This document shows positions 36,542 to 49,732 of a stretch of 64,000 bases of DNA, one piece after another. How positions within the stretch are numbered: position 1 is the stretch's first letter; each line of letters begins with the position of its first letter. Source of the DNA: Liolophura sinensis. Its lineage: Eukaryota > Mollusca > Polyplacophora > Chitonida > Chitonidae. The translations under genes were made by a program, and so were the position numbers. The stretch covers positions 5,949,338 to 6,013,337 of the forward strand of contig NC_088302.1 in the NCBI RefSeq assembly GCF_032854445.1, written 5' to 3'. The notes below the pieces were generated by a model. That model did not search any database, was not told the origin of the DNA, and saw only the letters and a list, made by a program, of their open reading frames with translations.

Positions 36542-37887
36542 TGAGAGCTACTGAGTCTGTTATAAAATGGTTACTACCAGTGATATACATGGTCACTTAC
36601 CCCTTCAAGCCCTGCCTGCCGTGAGAGCTACTGAGTCTGTTATAAAATGGTCACTACCAGTGATATTCACGGTGGCTTCCCCTTCAAGCCCTACCTGCCA
36701 TGAGAGCTACTGAGTCTGTTATAAAATGGTCACTACCAGTGATATTCATGGTCACTTCCCCCTTCAAGCCCTGCCTGCCGTGAGAGCTACTGAGTCTGTT
36801 ATAAAATGGTCACTACCAGTGATATACATGGTCACTTCCCCTTCAAGCCCTGCCTGCCGTGAGAGCTACTGAGTCAGTTATAAAATGGTCACTACCAGTG
36901 ATATTCATGGTGGCTTCCCCTTCAAGCCCTGCCTGCCGTGAGAGCTACTGAGTCTGTTATAAAATGGTCGCTACCAGTGATATACATGGTCACTTCCCCT
37001 TCAAGCCCTGCCTGCCGTGAGAGCTACTGAGTCTGTTATAAAATGGTCGCTACCAGTGATATTCACGGTGGCTTCCCCTTCAAGCCCTGCCTGCCGTGAG
37101 AGCTACTGAGTCAGTTATAAAATGGTCACTACCAGTGATATTCATGGTCGCTTCCCCTTCAAGCCCTGCCTGCCGTGAGAGCTACTGAGTCTGTTATGAA
37201 ATGGTCACTACCAGTGATATTCATGGTGGCTTCCCCTTCAAGCCCTGCCTGCCGTGAGAGCTACTGAGTCAGTTATAAAATGGTCACTACCAGTGATATA
37301 CATGGTCGCTTCCCCTTCAAGCCCTGCCTGCCGTGAGAGCTACTGAGTCTGTTATAAAATGGTCACTACCAGTGATATTCATGGTGGCTTCCCCTTCAAG
37401 CCCTGCCTGCCGTGAGAGCTACTGAGTCTGTTATAAAATGGTCGCTACCAGTGATATACATGGTCACTTCCCCTTCAAGCCCTGCCTGCCGTGAGAGCTA
37501 CTGAGTCTGTTATAAAATGGTCACTACCAGTGATATACATGGTCGCTTCCCCTTCAAGCCCTGCCTGCCGTGAGAGCTACTGAGTCTGTTATAAAATGGT
37601 CACTACCAGTGATATACATGGTCACTTCCCCCTTCAAGCCCTACCTGCCGTGAGAGCTACTGAGTCTGTTATAAAATGGTCACTACCAGTGATATACATG
37701 GTCACTTCCCCTTCAAGCCCTGCCTGCCGTGAGAGCTGCTGAGTCTGTTATAAAATGGTCACTACCAGTGATATTCATGGTGGCTTCCCCTTCAAGCCCT
37801 GCCTGCCGTGAGAGCTACTGAGTCTGTTATAAAATGGTCACTACCAGTGATATACATGGTCACTTCCCCTTCAAGCCCTGCCTGCCG
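36542..37887. repeat. Minisatellite array, 79/80-bp unit x 17
   Basis: Seventeen head-to-tail units starting at 36542, 36622, 36701, 36781, 36860, 36939, 37018, 37097, 37176, 37255, 37334, 37413, 37492, 37571, 37651, 37730 and 37809. Unit blocks: TGAGAGCTACTGAGTCTG, TTATAAAATGGTCACTACCA, GTGATATACATGGTCACTTC, CCCTTCAAGCCCTGCCTGCC, G. Units fall into two classes at the second half (ATACATGGTCAC or ATTCATGGTGGC) that partly alternate. Three units (36860, 37097, 37255) have TGAGTCAG instead of TGAGTCTG. Length varies by one C in the CCCC(C) run. No protein frame is maintained. It lies 1.9 kb before exon B. Confidence 0.96.
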
Positions 37888-38467
37888 TGATTTATGACAT
37901 TATGTTTTTTATCTGGTAAATTGGCTGTCCAGATGGGTTTTCAGTGTTCCTCCAGGCTTTGTGGCCTGTAATGGGTCTGTCTGCTGGTCAGTAGATGTGG
38001 CCTAGATTTGATAAAGTCAGCTTTAAGGACTACGGAATTCATCAGAATATCAAGGCAGGACATTTGTTTGAGAGCCACTAGTGGAGGTCCCCTCCCCTCT
38101 CCCCCTTTCCCCTTTACCTTGCCAGACCCTTTAATGGAAGGCAATAAATTTCACTACGCTTGTAGAGAGTGTCCCATAAAATTAACTGAACTGGGTCTTC
38201 AGGGGTCTTGCTGTTTTAGAAACAGGTAAATTTAAAACTTCTCTATTCACCGTTGATTTTTTTTTATTACTTACTCAAGTGTTAAGAATGACCTGGGATA
38301 CTGTAGAATTGTCAACAATTGAGAGGGTGAAGTGAATCATTCCTGCTCACAGCTCTTATAGCTGTTTTGATCATATCTGTATTGTCACATGTTTTTAATT
38401 CTAACACGTACTTCAGCATAAATGTATTGATTTGCATTTTTTAGAATCCTTTTATTCATATTTGTGT

Positions 38468-38684
38468 GGGTGCCTCTGTGGCTGAGGTGGTTAGTGTGAG
38501 TTCAAGTGCAACACATGCTGGTTTCCTTTCTGACCGTATTGGGGAAGATCTGGCAGCAATCTGCTGATGGTCGTGGGTTTCCTACGGGCTCTGCCTTGTT
38601 TCCACCTACCAAAATGCTGGCCACTGCCGTATCAGTGAAATATTCTGGGGTTCGGTGTAGAACACTAATCAAGTAAATAAACAG
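38468..38684 (+). mobile_element. tRNA-derived SINE, near full length (copy e)
   Basis: The most complete copy. A box-A-like TGGCTGAGGTGG lies at 38479-38490 and a box-B-like GAGTTCAAGTGC at 38498-38509. Their spacing is only about 7 bp against some 30-40 bp in a tRNA, so the head is internally shortened. The body has GACCGTATTGGGGAAGATCT, GATGGTCGTGGGTTTCC and AAAATGCTGGCC, and the tail TATTCTGGGGTTCGGTGTAG ends in AATCAAGTAAATAAAC. Internal pol III promoter boxes plus an A-rich tail define a tRNA-derived SINE. Confidence 0.78.
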
Positions 38685-39750
38685 ATCATTTTTGTGTGAT
38701 ATTCAATTATCTCTTTGTTTAAGGAATTTTCAAGAAAATGTTTTGAAATTAAAAAATTTACTTTTGCATGTCAATATAAGTGTTACTATCTTTGAACGTA
38801 CGCACACAATAATAAAGAAAATAATCCACGTGGTGTGAATGTAAATAACAAATATGCCAGAATGATTTTGGCGTTATAAAGTACCATGTATCAAAACAAT
38901 GGGAGTTTATACCCTGCCTGTGTAACCTTTGCTGCCTGGCTGAGACAGACAGACAGATAGATAAGAACCCTCTTCCCTCACCTGTTGTACATTTCACCCA
39001 AGCACCCCAGGTATATCCTGATATAGGAGTGTTCGGGGGAGTCTGTTTGTCTTCTGTCTGATGATATGGTATTGTCTGAGTATACCCATGTGCTGCTAAT
39101 ACACCTTTCCCGCTGCTCCCTCACCTCATTCTGTTTTTATATAGGAGGTGTAGTTGTGTGTGTTGTATGTAGAACTTCAGTTTGAATTGCATAATTGTAA
39201 TGTCAGTGAACAGTTCCTTTCCTGTAATAAAACTGTATGACACAGAATAGACCATATATAACATTCACAATCTTGCTATTTTGAGAAGTTAAAACAAATA
39301 TTTTTTATGTGATTTTTTTTGTTTAATATCCACTAATTTCACTAGTAATCCAGTAACAGTTCTGTAGTACATGTATGCAGAGCCTGAAAAGTTAAAATTA
39401 AAGCTCCCATATTTTACCGCTTGCCTGACTTCTACATTGACATTTTTCACCTGAGCAGGCACCTGATCTATTGTATTAGTTTGTGGAATGATTCTGCTTA
39501 AAGTTCATGAGGAATGTATTTATCATTCTCAAAATATCTAAGGTAATATATTTTATTGGGCAAGCCTTTTGTGTTAAAATGGCATCACATGTGATCTTAC
39601 ATGAAGAATTTGAAATGTCACTGTAGTCTCAGGTTGCTTCTTTAAATATATCCGTGCCCCTGTATATGTTAACCTTGCCTCAGGATACTGGAAATGGTAC
39701 TATAACTGTTGGTGGTAATGCGAGAAAGTATCAAGCCTTATAATTGACAC

Positions 39751-39770
39751 ATTGTTACTTGCTGTTGCAG
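39751..39770 (+). other. 3' splice site of exon B
   Basis: Pyrimidine-rich sequence ATTGTTACTTGCTGTTGCAG directly before the exon, with the AG at 39769-39770. Its phase 1 matches the donor of exon A. Confidence 0.88.
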
Positions 39771-39832
39771 GTGCCGTGCTGACAACAAAGCGACGATTGG
39801 ACAGGGAACGTCAGAGCGAGCACATCTTGGAG
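39771..39832 (+). CDS. Fat-like protocadherin, internal exon B (continues second cadherin repeat)
   Basis: A 62-bp exon that continues the reading frame of exon A. Its first two bases (GT) complete the Gly codon begun by the last G of exon A. Twenty codons follow, reading AVLTTKRRLDRERQSEHILE, and the exon ends on a codon boundary, so the next intron is phase 0. The LDRE calcium-binding motif at residues 9-12 is the middle-of-repeat motif expected after GNPQGFFRIDPVSG, and the wording R-K/R-LDRE-xxxEHILE is typical of Fat-like proteins at this point. The joined sequence has no gap relative to the family, so no exon is expected between A and B. It is bounded by TTGCAG and GTAAGT. The continuation (Fat family: a VTVxDxG strand and then a DENDN linker) was searched for downstream and not found in the window. 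Confidence 0.92.
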
Positions 39833-39838
39833 GTAAGT
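39830..39838 (+). other. 5' splice site of exon B
   Basis: GAG|GTAAGT, a full-consensus metazoan donor, follows codon GAG (Glu). The intron is phase 0. Confidence 0.88.
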
Positions 39839-40214
39839 GTCCTGTGTCTTTGTTGTGACGGTTGTGTTACCTGAGATTGGGCTACCTGAGAACCAGCATG
39901 ATCTGTTGATTAGGTTATAACTCTCTTTCAGGTATGCTTAGAGACAGATGAGTCATCAAGATGAATAGAGTCTTTTGCTAGGGTGACAGCCATGAAGCGA
40001 ATTACCAAACAACAGTATTCACGCACTGTTTACAAAAGTAGCCATGATCCTGAAATGCTGTATTTTCCGAATGCTGTGCACATTTGGAAATGAGATATTT
40101 TGATGGGCATTTTGTATTAACTGTCAACTGGTAAACAAGCCGCAGTAAGCAGTAGTGTGGGTAATGTGTAGATTAGTGTGTCCAAAAATTGCAGTCGATT
40201 TAAGCTGGACAGCT

Positions 40215-40240
40215 AGGGAGAGGGGGTGGGGGTGGGGTGG
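40215..40240 (+). repeat. G-rich tract
   Basis: GGGAGAGGGGGTGGGGGTGG and on: four or more G runs with short loops, a G-quadruplex candidate about 380 bp downstream of exon B. Confidence 0.65.
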
Positions 40241-43200
40241 ATGAAGAACTGTTAAAGTAGATAATATTGTATGGTCATTAACAAAAAAAATGAAACAGCT
40301 TGTTTACCTGTATGTACATGTCTGAACCTTTCCCATGTTGATCATTGGGTCAAGTAATGTGAAACAAGAATGTACATATATATGGCCAGACATCTCAGTG
40401 ATAATAGAGTCCCAGACTCATGGCTGCTTCATCGTCTAAATTCCATAAAGATGTCTGCCTCTGTTAAGATCTGTAATTTTAATGGGATAATAATATACAT
40501 GTTGTGTGTACATATGGCTTACATGTATCTGTCTATTTGCCTCTGTTCAGTTTGATTTCACATAAGTATTGGATTACCCGCCACATACGTACATGTAGAT
40601 GTAGAACAACAAATCTGTCAGTTGGTAAGGAGCATAAGTGTGAGTATAACAGATCCTGCGGACATCTGAAACATCAACTCAGACAGATCTACTAACGTCC
40701 AATCTTCAAGATACATCTATAATTAAGTTTCGTTTAATCATCTTACAGTACATTGCATACCGGTAGCTCAGTCCAGTTGTTAGCAGATGAAATATCTAAA
40801 CTCATTTTGAAGTGACTAGAAATGATTAGTTACTGGGAAGTACCCATTTGTGGAGGTAATTTTATGTCTGAGTGCTTCCTAGCAGAAGATTAATTCCATT
40901 GCATCAGGGATGTGAAGTGGAACGGTACATTTGGCAGATTTACGTTTCGGAGTTGCAGGAACATGGGCTAGTTTGCATTATTGTCTTTTTTTTTTTCTCA
41001 GAAATGCATACATGTCCATTTTACAGTTTGTCTGCCAGGGTGTGAGTTAATCTTCGGAAAGTCAATACCATGCACACCAGACACATACATACAGGGAGAT
41101 AAATTCTATTTTTCTGCTGGATGATGATGGCAGTATATATAGCCAGTTTGTCTCCAGAGTACCATTTCCGCACAACTCTTTGGCTAACCAGATTCTTTCA
41201 GAGTAGTCATGGTTCCATCTCAGATTACCCTACTGTTGTCTGGATGGTTCCGAATTCCACAGAGATTGATACAAGGGTCACAGCCTGAGCGGCCAGAGCA
41301 CATGTGCAGTTTGACCAACCCTGGCTGCCCACACACACTTCATGCATGTGGTTCTGGATTAGGTTAACTGGCAGTTCTAGCTGAAGAATAGGGTTTGAGC
41401 TGGTCAAAAATCAACTGTGCAGGATGTTTATGTTAAAGTAGCAGGACATATTGTGTGGGCAAGGGAGACTGGGGGATAGTGATATTGAGATCCAGGGCTC
41501 TGCCCCTGGTCAAGCATCCCCTCTCCACAGGCTCTCTTAATAACCCCATGGCAACTGTGGAATCAGGTTGGATAGTATGCACAACCTAATTAAGAACTGC
41601 CTGATAGCTTAAATATTTCATTCAAGCCAGCTATAATCACATTTATAGGCTAATTATCAGCTGAATATTGCTTGAGTATGTGCATAACTTATACTGGTTT
41701 CATGGATGGTGTTGAGCTGTAAGTTTATTTACTGGTCAGTGTAGTTTAATGTAAACACTATTGAAGGATGTGGCTTTACCATGTCCAGCTTTCGTGTGGT
41801 GTCATCCAGATATCCTTTGCATTTCATGAAAGGAAATTTCTTCTATCATTGTGGCAAAACTCTTTTAACCAGTTTAACCAAGCCCATGTCTTCAGCCACT
41901 TTGACTTAAGGGGACTGTGATATGCATGTGATCTGTCCATGCATCACCAACTTATATATGTGCCTTCATTACATATGGTGAACTTCCCCTGTTGTTTTAA
42001 CTGGAAAACTATGAAAAGGTGAATATTGCCCGATACTGACAGTTACCGACCAATTACTTTCTCCCATCAGAATAATTTATTGCCTAAATTACCAATCCAA
42101 ATTCAGTGAAAGTTTTTCCATGTATTAGCACTGGATCCTACGGCCTGGATAAGAATGTACTGGCAAATGGCCTTTATGTTCGAAAATATTTGAGCATTGT
42201 AATAAATGACAAAAGAATTCAAGAAATGGAAGTAGAACTGTATCACCCTTTGCTGTCTTACTTTGGGGTGAGCGGGGGAGCAATGTTTTGGTGAAACGGT
42301 AAGTTTTGATGAAGATGTGAGCCAAAATTCTATCTCTGCTTTGACCTCAGATGATACTGGTGAACTTCTAGGTAGCCTTATTACATAGAATTCTTTTGAG
42401 GGATTGCATTATTATTGTCAGACTTCCAGGATAGATTTACAAAGGCGTACACACATGTACATCTGCATCATTGTGTACTGTAGAGGTTCTGAGGCAGGAA
42501 CTTCCCTCTTTGTGGCTGTGTAGTCTACCTTGTGTCTGAGTATGCCAGTTCCTGGGGAGTGTTTATACTTAACAAGTTTATGTCTTTGACAGGATGTGTA
42601 TCGTGGCTGTCAATTCTGGTTGAATAAAGGCTGTTGGTAATAGCCACTGATGTGCGGGATCCTCCTGGAGTGGAATATGTAGACAAATCTATCACTTCCT
42701 TTAGCGCTTCGCTTGTCAGGAAGGGTATCTTCTCTTGTCACTATTATCATCTTGTATGTTTTGTTATTCTTGGTGAAAGAGCCAACTATTACAACTGACA
42801 AGAGACAGGATATCAGAGATTTGGGCGTATCATTTTATCAACATTGTTGGATGGAGAAGCGAAGGTGTGGGTTGTGCTTGGGTTGGACATGTGCTGGCAT
42901 TGTTCTGGCATATATCTCCCTTTGTAATCAGCCTGGAATTCCCTTATTCTGCGCCCACCTGTAGACCAGACCAACCGCTAGCCCGCATGCCTGCTACAGC
43001 CTTTAGGCTAAGTGCTTTCTTTACCAGTTTTATGACCTCCATTAAAATGACTGTAAGCTGGTATGCAGTCTCTCTTTGTGGAGTACAGTGCCTGGCATGG
43101 GATTACTATAACCAGCCATGTTTACATAGCACCACTTTTACAGATCCCCATAATTGCTAGGCTTGAAATTAACTGATAGTCTCTGCATGGTCAGTGGATG

Positions 43201-46200
43201 TTTCACACTGTATTAATGCTAGCAGGCCTAAAGAACAGGCCGTCAGTCCAAGATAGCAATCAGTAGCAGGAACAATAAGGATTGTTTTGTAAATGTATAT
43301 ATTTTTGTGTTCAGAGTTCATATGGAGCCTTGAAAACTTTAAAAAGCCATTCAAATAGCAGTTTTTCAAAATGTAGATGGGCCAAAAAAAGCATTGAAAT
43401 TGAGTCTATAGAACTAAGCTGAGCTCCTGCTTATACATGTTGTACCATAGCATACTGACATTCTCTTGTGGAAAATTGTTTTCTAACATCTTTGAAAATG
43501 CTTAAAATGCTTCAGTGTATATTACGAGAGATTGAAAGTTCAAGTAATTAAGGTGGTTTTACATTCCTTCAAGCTTGTAGAAATGATTAAAATTTCTTAG
43601 CCATGTGTTATGTTTTATTAAATTTTTCTTGTTATTACAGGTGGTCTAGATGGTATATTCAATTAGAAATACTTCATATTTTTGTGAATAAAATAAGCCC
43701 TGCATGATAAGGTTAAAAAGGATAAGTTACACAAACAGTTGTCATTACAAGGCTGTAAACAACAGTGTGGAGAAATGGTAAAGTACTGAACAGTTCCATT
43801 TACTGTTTACTTTCCTATTCAGCCATGATGACATTATCAGCATTCCTCACAAAATGCATAACCCCTTGACCTTCGCCGGGAATATTTAGACCGTGTGATT
43901 TGGATACAAGATGTGTATGCACAATAACATATTTATTATAAAGACAACAACCCTAAATTCTCTCGCAAGCTCACATTCTTCTTGATGACTGGAATCGTCT
44001 TGGAAACAACCCAAGAAGAACGTTCAACCTCGCTTCTGGTGCAGGTGGTGGAAATATTGACTACACTTCCAGGAGCAATTCAGGCTAACACCTTTGTCAG
44101 GCTGATTGGTTCTGGGATATTTAACAAGCTCAGGTTCATAGCAATTTCATTTGAAAAGGTTCTTGGTTTTGTTGCACTTTTTGAGTTGTTTGAGAACTGA
44201 TCTTGATCAATACTTGGGTCATACACCTCCAGATTATTTCTTTGGTGAATTTCAAAATGGCCTTAATTGAGAAAACTTAATTTAGAACAACACATCAGGG
44301 TTCCATTAAAAGTAAATTATTTTCAGTGGTAAACAAATTGCATTATTCACATTCTTCTTTGTTTTTTGTCTTTTTTTTTGAAGTTTCGGTTTATGATGGC
44401 ATTTGCACGAGTAGTTATTCACAAATTTGGTGTTTTGGATTTACATGTGTAAATAGATGCTGGTACATGCATTATGTAACCAGAAATTACATGTATCCAT
44501 AACTTTTAGTTTGGTTCACTGTCTGAAAAGCATGGAAGTTAGTATGTAAAAGGTGATAATTAATTTTTATATGATTTGCGATTTAATAGTTAATTACTGT
44601 ATATGTGAGGTATAACCAGTAATAACCATTCACCATTATCAGATTTAACTTTGCATTTCTCCTTTTTGTGTCATTTTGCATCGACACATCAAATTATGTG
44701 ACCAGCTCTGAAATACTGGTAATTGCGATTTGGTAAGAAAGGACCCTGCAAACTAAAAGCCATCCTAGGAGACTCTGGTGTTAACTTGTGTGGGCCAGTT
44801 AGTGTCCATTCCCATTTTATGAGTGGACTTGTCATGTACATGTAGTTACCAAAGCCATAAAAATGCCAGGGTTTGTTTGTAAACAGGTCAAAGGTTAGCA
44901 TGTCTCAGGTTTTTGTCCTCAAACATGATTTCAGTGGTGTAAAATCAGTTGCGGGCAGACTTAAGGGATGTCCGGTATCTGGTTTGGTGGGGTAGAAAAC
45001 TGTATCCAGATTTAATGTCATTAAGACCAAATGTGGATGTCAAATGGCTGGTCATGTTGGAGGCTGTGTCAGAGCATTTCTTAGGTTTTATGAATGGCTG
45101 ATAACCCATGACCCCCACACACTGACTTCTGACAGGGCTGTTTAGTGTCCACCCCCTGGAGGTCCAGATAATGGTGACTGCGTGGGTACAGGCTTGATTC
45201 AGGCAGATTGCATGAATGGTTGAATAGCCCAGTTGTTTGAAAGTGTATTAGTTCATACTGGTATTAAGTCATATTATTTAGTCAAACTCATCAACCCATG
45301 TTCTTGAACGTCAAAATATAACATCAGCAGTTTTAGCTCATATGTAATAAAATGTTACACAGTTGTTTTTTCAGGCTAAGTAAAAAATTGAAGGCTTGAC
45401 TTAAACTTAAATCTGGTATTAAGTCTTAAACTAGTTTGGAACAACCGTACCCAGAAGGCAGGTGTGGAACCAGTGATAATACATGTGCGTGCATTTGTCA
45501 CTCACAAGGCCACAAACTAAATACTGTAGTATCCGTTGTTTACGTAGGCGTCAGATTATGAAGATCTCCATACCATAATCTCCAGGTGATAAATGAAGTC
45601 TAGAACATTGATGAATTGATATCGTGATAAAAGACAATCCAGAACATACCAGACCTTAACATACAGGTGCATTGTTTGCCTAAATGTTTTTTGGTCAATT
45701 TATTTGTTATCAAGAACTGATTATTGTTTCTCCTAAAAAGTGATTTAACACTTGGCCTTGTCTCTGTGGATGATGGGATTAGTGTGGGAATTACAATGAA
45801 GAGTAAATGCTTCATTGTCCCATGTTTCATGTGAAACAGTCCATTTTTATTAACGCTACATTGCTTTTCTTTTTTTTCGGCATAAGGTGACATTAATTTT
45901 ATAATTGGACTTTTGTAAGCCAATCTTGTGTAGGAAATTTCACATAACACATGAGAAGCTGCAAGGAACCTTAATGCTTAAAGGTTTTCTTAAAATTTGA
46001 ATGCATTTAAAACAGTCGCTAAAAGTTATCTCTTCTGTAACCATAAAATTTGCTAACAGGTTTTAATTTTAGATTTGACAGTGATGTGAACGATTGTTAA
46101 AGTGGTAAGTGACAGCTTTTCATTGGCTGCAAGTAAAACCAGTGAAAGAATGTTTAGGTTGCTTGGCCAGCTAGCATAGAACTTTAGGCAAAAGAAAGGT

Positions 46201-48788
46201 AGAAGAGAGCTTTCAGACCATCCGTAGATATTATCTGTCTTCTCTCACAGCAGCAATTAATTCATCACCAGAACTGACAGAATATAAATATACATTATCT
46301 AGAGATGTGATCTGACAAACACACATATACCTTGACATATAGGTCAATGTAAGAGATGAATCAGAAATGGAAATCAACAACTGATAGGAAAAAAAATATA
46401 TGCCCCATCAGAAAAAGTTTTGTTCTATCCCCCGTGCTGGCCATGTGGTTTACTATGCAAAGCTGCAACCTGTATTTCCACTCAGCTCTGTGCATAAACC
46501 TCAACTTAATTTTTTTTGTTGTTTTTGCACTTATTAACAAAGTAAGATAATTAATTCTTTTGTAATGTTAAAACAGCAGGAAATATTTGTGTCCTTTTTT
46601 CAAGGTTTGTGGTTTATTCTAATTTTGAAGTGTTGACTTATTAGTGTGTAGAAAGCACATATCCTTATCGGTGTTTATGGTATTACAGACCTTGTTTACA
46701 TACACACCTGTGTATCATTGAGATCTATCAGGTGTGTTTCATTTTGAGCTTCTTTATCCATGCACCCACACATCAAGAGTCAGACTATGAAGGGTATATC
46801 ATTCTTTATATTTTAATTATTATAAGTTATACGTTATAAATTTAATGTAAAACGTATATGTACTTTACTAATTGTTCACTTCAGTAATCAGGGAAACAGA
46901 ACTATAAACATCACACATTTTATTGGCTATAGCGACTTTGGTAAGATGATGTGAAACATTTGCTACACATTAGAAAGAAAAAAAATCATGTCAGATGATA
47001 TATCATTTTTACATTTAACAGTGGCACTGATGTCATTTTAAAGACCAATCTGTTTAGTGGCAGGGTAGCAGAATTATGAAATGTCTGGAGATAGGTTTGA
47101 TATGTGACCTTCATGACTACATGATATGGATACCTCAGTGTGGACAAGATCTGTCTGCAGCTTATCTGGCCAGATCTGCAGAAGGCTCATGGAAGGTCTT
47201 AATTCACTGATGACAGCAACTATCTACAGTGATCCCTCATATCAGGAACTTGGAACTACATCTAGACTTTCCCTCACCCACCACCCCACCCTCCTTAGTG
47301 TTGAAATAATCCTTGCATGAGATGGGGTTATATCAGTTATTGCTATCTAACAGACTCCAAAGTATCTTTCTTTACAAAATCACAATTGTGCATATACAAG
47401 GGCTTTCCATATCAGACAAACAGGGTGTCTTTCTGTAGAGACTCGTGTAAAGTTTACATGCACAAGGGCAATTTGGTTGTAGAATTCAGAGCATGGTGAT
47501 CGAACAAAACACCTTCTCCTGATATTAGTTGTACAGGTATGAGTAACAGTTGTATATGTATATATTCAGTTTGTGGAAACCATTTTTAGCTGCAATTTAA
47601 TTGCCACAGTGGAGCCTATTTCTGTTTTATATGAATTGCATGATTCCCTGCATTATAATGCCTTAAAAATCTTTAAAATTTTAAAAAATATAACCTAGCT
47701 TGCACTGTGGAAGATGTTCATCAGTATGTATGAGTGTATTGATGCAGCCAGAGTTACAGTAGGCCCCTGAATTGATATGGAAATCCCTGTGCTTCCCAAG
47801 GTCAGCTAACAGCTCAGTCCCCACTGATGACAGACACCTGACAGGGTATAGACCCAGGGTGGCTAAGTATTGCATGTGAGGAAGTAGAACATGAAGAGGG
47901 TAGGGTAACAGAAACCTGCCAGACCCACCGGCCTGTTTCCCAGATCTTAGATCTTACCCCCATAGAGTTTGTACTGATCAGCGTTATTTGAACAGTGGTG
48001 CTGGAAGAAAAACATAAGATCACCATGTTTCTGATCAACACCTGTTCTGTATCTGCTGACATCTACAAACGAGGAGGTTTAGTGCTCTAACCTAAGGCAG
48101 TTTGTATAGTGGTTTGAAACTTGGACTTAGTAATATGTAATGTAACTCACTATTTGGTGTAGTTAATCCACAAAAGTTTTCAAGAATTAATCGATTTCTT
48201 GTTGAAAATATTTAATCTGTTAGATTACCAAAAATTTTAAGGATTTTTATAATAAATTTTTAATACATTCAATTCTCCAATGAGTATGTTTCATGAGAGT
48301 AAAATCAAATTTTGTTATGATATTTTTTACTTATAGCTTGTTCACAGTTTCCTGGCAAATCATCTGTTCTTAATTTTATTATCAGAAGCTGGAAATGATT
48401 TATATTTCTTCCACAGTAACACATATCAGTTACATGTACATGTAGTTTCCTGCCAGCTTCCTGTTCTATTTTGAATGATACCTTTACTTAGAATTATTAA
48501 TTTTGGAGGTGCTACAGTATAACCATAAATACATGAAGCATGCTAGGAGGGGTAATGTTTGGGGTCAACTGGTTTGTATAAACAATGTCATTACATACCT
48601 GGGGATGCTAATTTGTTATTAGTGTATTTAGACATGCAGGATTTCTGTAATGATGGTAATTACGTAGGCTTAGGAGTTGGTGATTAAGCACAAATGACTG
48701 AACCATCCCTTATTAAACTGGTTTTATTATGTAACCTGTGACTGTTTATGTCCCTGTACTAACTCTGATATTACTGTTTAGAGAAATC

Positions 48789-48806
48789 CACCCCCCCCCA
48801 CCCCCC
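48789..48806 (+). repeat. C-rich tract
   Basis: CCACCCCCCCCCACCCCCC; low complexity. Confidence 0.8.
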
Positions 48807-49578
48807 ATGTGAAAATGCACTGAATTATTCCCATCCTGTCTCTTGATTGCCAGGCTACAGGGATAGATATCACTGATGATGAGAACTCTCTCATGACCCA
48901 AATTGTGTGAAGTGTGTGAACTATTGTTCACTTTACCTCCAGTACACAGGAAATCTGTGAACTGAGGTTTTCACTTTCATTTCTTTGTGTGTATTTCTAA
49001 TTTTCTCTCATTTTACAATGGGTGATACTCTGAGATGAGGTGTATTAATATAATTTACAGGATATTATTATTTGAATATGACAATCTATGAGCGCCTCAT
49101 GTGCCATGACTTAATTGTTGTGGAATGCTCTGTTTATGATTAATGTTGTTCATTGGCAAGGTTGTGTACCATTAGACCAGCATTATCATCATACATTAAC
49201 ATGGAGTACATGTAATTTGAGAAATTCCTGCAGCTGCATGGAGATAGATAGTGATTAAATTAAATATGGTCTTAAGTAACATAGGAAAATAATCCCCATT
49301 CCAACATGAAAAAAAAAGTGAACAAAGTGCCTTTATAGTTTCTTTGCAGAGTTTGGTTTTTGAAAGTTGATGAAAATGGGATCTGGGTTTAGTATTGATA
49401 AATATGTCTTCTTAAACTGTAGTTTAAGAAGCCAGCTCCCTGCTCCACCCCCCACCCCCACCACTCCTGGATCTGTAGCATTGTTTGTGACCACTGTATT
49501 CTGCTCTATTGCACTTCCTGTCTCTCCAGCTACCAGGGACAGAGGAGTCTGAACTTCATTATCTTTTTCTACATTCGT

Positions 49579-49595
49579 GGGGGGGGGGGGGGGGG
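49579..49595 (+). repeat. Poly-G homopolymer (17 G)
   Basis: Uninterrupted run of 17 G. Length in such runs is unreliable in most sequencing. Confidence 0.85.
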
Positions 49596-49708
49596 TCACT
49601 AGGTTTGGAGTGTGGGGCCTAGAATTGAGCACATGGGAAAGGGGCAGGGCATACAAGTAGGTTGTAGACTGGTGTTGAGTGGTTTCTGATGAACTGAGAC
49701 CAGGATGG

Positions 49709-49732
49709 CATCCATCCATCCATCCATCCATC
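49709..49732 (+). repeat. (CATC)n microsatellite
   Basis: About six CATC/ATCC units. Confidence 0.85.

Larger units (their letters stand above)
19179..39770 (+). other. Intron between exons A and B (20,592 bp, phase 1)
   Basis: Complete intron bounded by GTAAAA and TTGCAG. It holds a degenerate repeat right after the donor, SINE copies at 22.7, 25.3 and 38.5 kb, tandem duplications at 25.5 and 27.9 kb, a piggyBac relic at 32.6-33.8 kb and a 1.35-kb minisatellite at 36.5-37.9 kb. Stretches 19.4-22.6, 28.1-32.6 and 33.8-36.5 kb contain nothing I can name. The joined exons lack no residues relative to Fat-like proteins, so no missed exon is expected. Confidence 0.88.

Noticed and set aside
36542-37887. 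Regularly spaced repeats resembling a CRISPR array
   Set aside because: The whole 79/80-bp unit repeats, with no unique spacers, in a eukaryotic intron.
43965-44084. Possible exon in the frame reading DDWNRLGNNPRRTFNLASGA
   Set aside because: No GT donor follows at a usable position, the frame stops soon after, and the sequence is not cadherin-like.
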